Part shown: positions 13,522 through 15,092 of the stretch, piece by piece
Layout of the letters: each line of letters opens with the position of its first letter
Position numbering within the stretch: the first letter of the stretch is position 1
DNA from: RSA11 sp965652565
GTDB taxonomy: Bacteria; Actinomycetota; Thermoleophilia; Solirubrobacterales; 70-9
Assembly: GCA_965652565.1 (NCBI GenBank)
Contig: CBFGWL010000071.1
Coordinates: forward strand, 1-15,092
DNA length: 15,092 nt
Reading direction: 5' to 3'
Made by a program: the position numbers and the translations under genes
The notes under the pieces: model-generated
What the model saw: only the letters and a program-made list of their open reading frames with translations
The model's database searches: none
Told to the model about the DNA's origin: nothing

Positions 13522-14682
13522 CTAGCCCCCGATCCCGCCGCTATCGCCGTTGCCGGACTTGCCCTTCGCGTTGCGCGTCCCCGGCGCGTGGGTGGGGAAG
13601 CGCTTGGAGTTGAGTAGGCGCCGCAGCGAGCGGCGGGCGCCGGGGTAGTACTGCAGGTTGAACTCGTTCGTCGTGTTGACGCTGCGGAAGTAAAGGAGCG
13701 CCTTCACGCGCGGCCGCTTCTTCGCCCAGCGAAACAGCCGGCGCACGAACCTGCCGCGGCGATCGTTGTCCCACGGCCCGTACTCGCCGATCGCGAAGGG
13801 GAAGCCGCGCATCGCCCTCGACTTGAAGAACCGGTTGAGCGCCTTCCACACGCCCGGCGTGCCGTACTTCGCGTAGATGTCCGTGCCCACCCAGTCGACG
13901 TAGCGACGGCCGGGGAAGTAAGCCATTGGCCTGTTCTTGCGGATCGCGGGATTGGAGATCGTCATCGGCATCCACATGAACGCGACCTTGGGGCGCTTGA
14001 GCTTCCGGGGCACGCCGCGCTCGCGATAGACCGGGCCCTCGTTCGACTTGGCCCGGTGGATGAGCGGCATCCCCATGCGCCGCAGCTTGCGGTTCACGCG
14101 CTTGCGGGGGCCGCCGCGGACGATCGTCACGAGCCGCCGCCAGGCGAGCTTGTACCAGCGGGTGCGGTGCGCATTCGAGCGCAGCGAGCCGTCGGCGTTG
14201 TACGCGGAGTAGGGGTTGTAGTGCAGGTTCATCTCGGCGAACGGCCGGATGTAGACCACCTGTCCGGAGTTGGCGATCGACTGGTTGAGCCGCAGCATGT
14301 AGTGGTCGTCGCGGCCCATCGCGATCTCCCGCGGCGTGATCACCTCGCTCTTGCCGCCTGGCGCCGTCGAGAGGCTGAGCACCCCGCGGGTGCCCGTGCG
14401 CGCCCAGCGGTCGAGCGCGCCGGTCGTGAGCGGCACGCCCCAGTGGTAGAAGGTCTGCAGAAGCGGCGTGTGGTGGCGCACCTGCTTGTTGAAGCGCCGG
14501 TAGTCGGCCACCTCCCCGGTGTCCGAAACCCCGTGCCAGATCTTGCCCTTCGCGGGCTTGAACGCCTTGCGGGCCTCGGCATCGGGAGCGGCCCACGGGG
14601 CGCCGAGGAAGGCAACCGCGAGCATGGTCGCAACGGCGACCCACGCCCCTGCAGCGGGCTGTCGTCCCTCAGTCCCTCGCAC
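13522..14682 (-). CDS. Secreted GH26-like glycoside hydrolase
   Basis: Predicted exported TIM-barrel glycosidase resembling family GH26 (mannanases and related endo-hydrolases); substrate unproven. The GTG at 14682 gives 386 residues with a signal peptide: hydrophobic core AWVAVATMLAVAFLGA (13-28) and cleavage after DAEA near 37. The mature protein has GVSDTGEVADY (51-61) at the first strand. VYIRPFAEMN (143-152), where Glu150 matches the acid/base Glu of the GH26 RPFHEMN motif, comes next. YVDWVGTDIYAKYG (261-274) is at the next-to-last strand, and FAIGEYG (296-302) has Glu300 as probable nucleophile. Between them, about 188-232, lies a strongly basic Arg/Lys-rich insert. The C-terminus is Gly/Lys-rich and unstructured. 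The family's HxMN His is Ala here (FAEMN). It may act on the surface glycan made by the neighbouring operon, which is inference from location. Confidence 0.8.
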   Translation of the reverse strand: MRGTEGRQPAAGAWVAVATMLAVAFLGAPWAAPDAEARKAFKPAKGKIWHGVSDTGEVADYRRFNKQVRHHTPLLQTFYHWGVPLTTGALDRWARTGTRGVLSLSTAPGGKSEVITPREIAMGRDDHYMLRLNQSIANSGQVVYIRPFAEMNLHYNPYSAYNADGSLRSNAHRTRWYKLAWRRLVTIVRGGPRKRVNRKLRRMGMPLIHRAKSNEGPVYRERGVPRKLKRPKVAFMWMPMTISNPAIRKNRPMAYFPGRRYVDWVGTDIYAKYGTPGVWKALNRFFKSRAMRGFPFAIGEYGPWDNDRRGRFVRRLFRWAKKRPRVKALLYFRSVNTTNEFNLQYYPGARRSLRRLLNSKRFPTHAPGTRNAKGKSGNGDSGGIGG

Positions 14683-14818
14683 GCCTTCATAAAGACCAAC
14701 ACAGCGCCCGCCGGATCGGCGCGCCCGGCGACGGGCCGGGAGAGAACGTGCATCGCGGGCCCGCACGCGGGTAGCGGACCGGCATGGGGCTTAGGGGCAT
14801 ATCGCTAGCTTGCGTGCC
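14683..14818. other. Divergent intergenic region between the glycosidase and Mce genes
   Basis: This 136-nt gap is the longest in the window. It holds the upstream regions of both genes, a perfect 10-bp palindrome GCGGGCCCGC (14755-14764) near its middle, and the candidate Mce -10 element at its right end. No small gene with a convincing start and coding pattern was found on either strand. Confidence 0.5.
14806..14811 (+). promoter_or_regulatory. -10 element of the Mce gene (leaderless geometry)
   Basis: TAGCTT ends exactly 7 nt before the GTG at 14819 and fits TAnnnT. There is no Shine-Dalgarno sequence in the 7-nt interval and no clear -35 box upstream. Confidence 0.45.
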
Positions 14819-15092
14819 GTGACCGAGCGGGACCGGCACGACGGTCGCCCGGCCGACGAGGCGGGCGATGAGACGCGCGAGCGCAAACGCAAGCTCGCCG
14901 GAACCGCGATCGCTGCGATCCTCGCCCTCGTTGGCCTCTTCGTCCTGTTCGGCGGCGAGGGGTACGAGCTCACCGCGGAGCTGGAGAACGCGGGCCAGCT
15001 GGTGAAAGGAAACGAGGTGACCGTCGCGGGCACGCGGGCCGGCTCCATCACCGACATCAAGCTCGCCCCCGACGGCGGCGCCGAGGTCACCT
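14819..15092 (+). CDS. Mce/MlaD-family protein (C-terminal part beyond window)
   Basis: N-terminal 91 residues of a Mce/MlaD protein, the substrate-binding component that passes lipids to or from a YrbE/Mce ABC transporter across the cell envelope. A charged cytoplasmic tail of about 27 residues rich in Asp, Glu, Arg and Lys precedes one membrane helix (about 28-45, AGTAIAAILALVGLFVLF). The MCE domain then begins: GYELTAELENAGQLVKGNEV (48-67) and VAGTRAGSITDIKL (69-82) match the family pattern of 'nagglkpGdpVrvaGvrvGrV'. The GTG at 14819 is chosen from the -10 spacing and because it retains the charged tail; no ATG is available. No yrbE-type permease genes lie upstream in the window, so they are either downstream or elsewhere. 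The coding frame is open to the edge. Confidence 0.88.
   Translation, partial: MTERDRHDGRPADEAGDETRERKRKLAGTAIAAILALVGLFVLFGGEGYELTAELENAGQLVKGNEVTVAGTRAGSITDIKLAPDGGAEVT

Noticed and set aside
1..15092. Mobile element, prophage, toxin-antitoxin or defence system
   Set aside because: No transposase, integrase, phage, toxin or restriction-type protein and no terminal repeats or CRISPR-like arrays were seen; composition is even across the window.

Overview
The window is about 15 kb of compact, very GC-rich DNA (third codon positions almost all G or C) with no rRNA, tRNA, CRISPR array, insertion sequence or phage gene that I can see. The content points to an actinobacterium, and the gene families and protein style suggest the class Thermoleophilia (Solirubrobacterales-like). 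The content includes a PccB-type carboxyltransferase, a stand-alone methylmalonyl-CoA mutase catalytic subunit, a short SRPBCC protein and a Mce/MlaD protein. The taxonomic call is inference from gene content and needs a database search.

Layout, left to right. A large secreted metallophosphoesterase (minus strand, cut at its C-terminus by the window edge) occupies 1-1966. A small four-helix membrane protein (2021-2548, minus) follows. Next come pccB (2601-4169, minus) and a pyridoxamine-phosphate-oxidase-like flavoprotein (4182-4694, minus). The latter diverges from a MarR regulator (4739-5239, plus), and the 44-nt gap between them holds a clear inverted repeat. An HD-GYP-like protein with degenerate motifs (5242-5871, minus) overlaps a small SRPBCC-like gene (5828-6166, minus), which diverges from an RBBP9/YdeN-type serine hydrolase (6224-6802, plus). 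The methylmalonyl-CoA mutase catalytic subunit (6808-8454, minus) diverges from an ATP-grasp protein (8517-9404, plus). A three-gene minus-strand operon then encodes a UDP-xylose-synthase-type decarboxylase (11944-12894) and two GT4-fold glycosyltransferases (10767-11936 and 9514-10767). An ECF-like sigma factor (13007-13513, plus) runs divergently from that operon and converges on a secreted GH26-like glycosidase (13522-14682, minus). The start of a Mce/MlaD gene (14819 to the edge, plus) closes the window.

How the genes fit together. PccB and the mutase are two steps of the propionyl-CoA to succinyl-CoA route, but the biotin carboxylase subunit, the epimerase and the B12-binding mutase subunit are not here. 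The decarboxylase and two glycosyltransferases form a cell-surface polysaccharide or glycoconjugate unit. The secreted phosphoesterase, secreted glycosidase and Mce protein are also envelope-related, so the right half reads as cell-surface biology.

The most distinctive pattern is in the starts. Five genes have a TAnnnT hexamer ending only 6-7 nt before the start codon and no Shine-Dalgarno sequence, which is the geometry of leaderless transcription. No gene-free stretch exceeds 300 bases; the longest gaps are 14683-14818, 12895-13006 and 9405-9513. I do not see a clear-cut new multi-gene system here; the window reads as ordinary chromosome with a few items worth checking.
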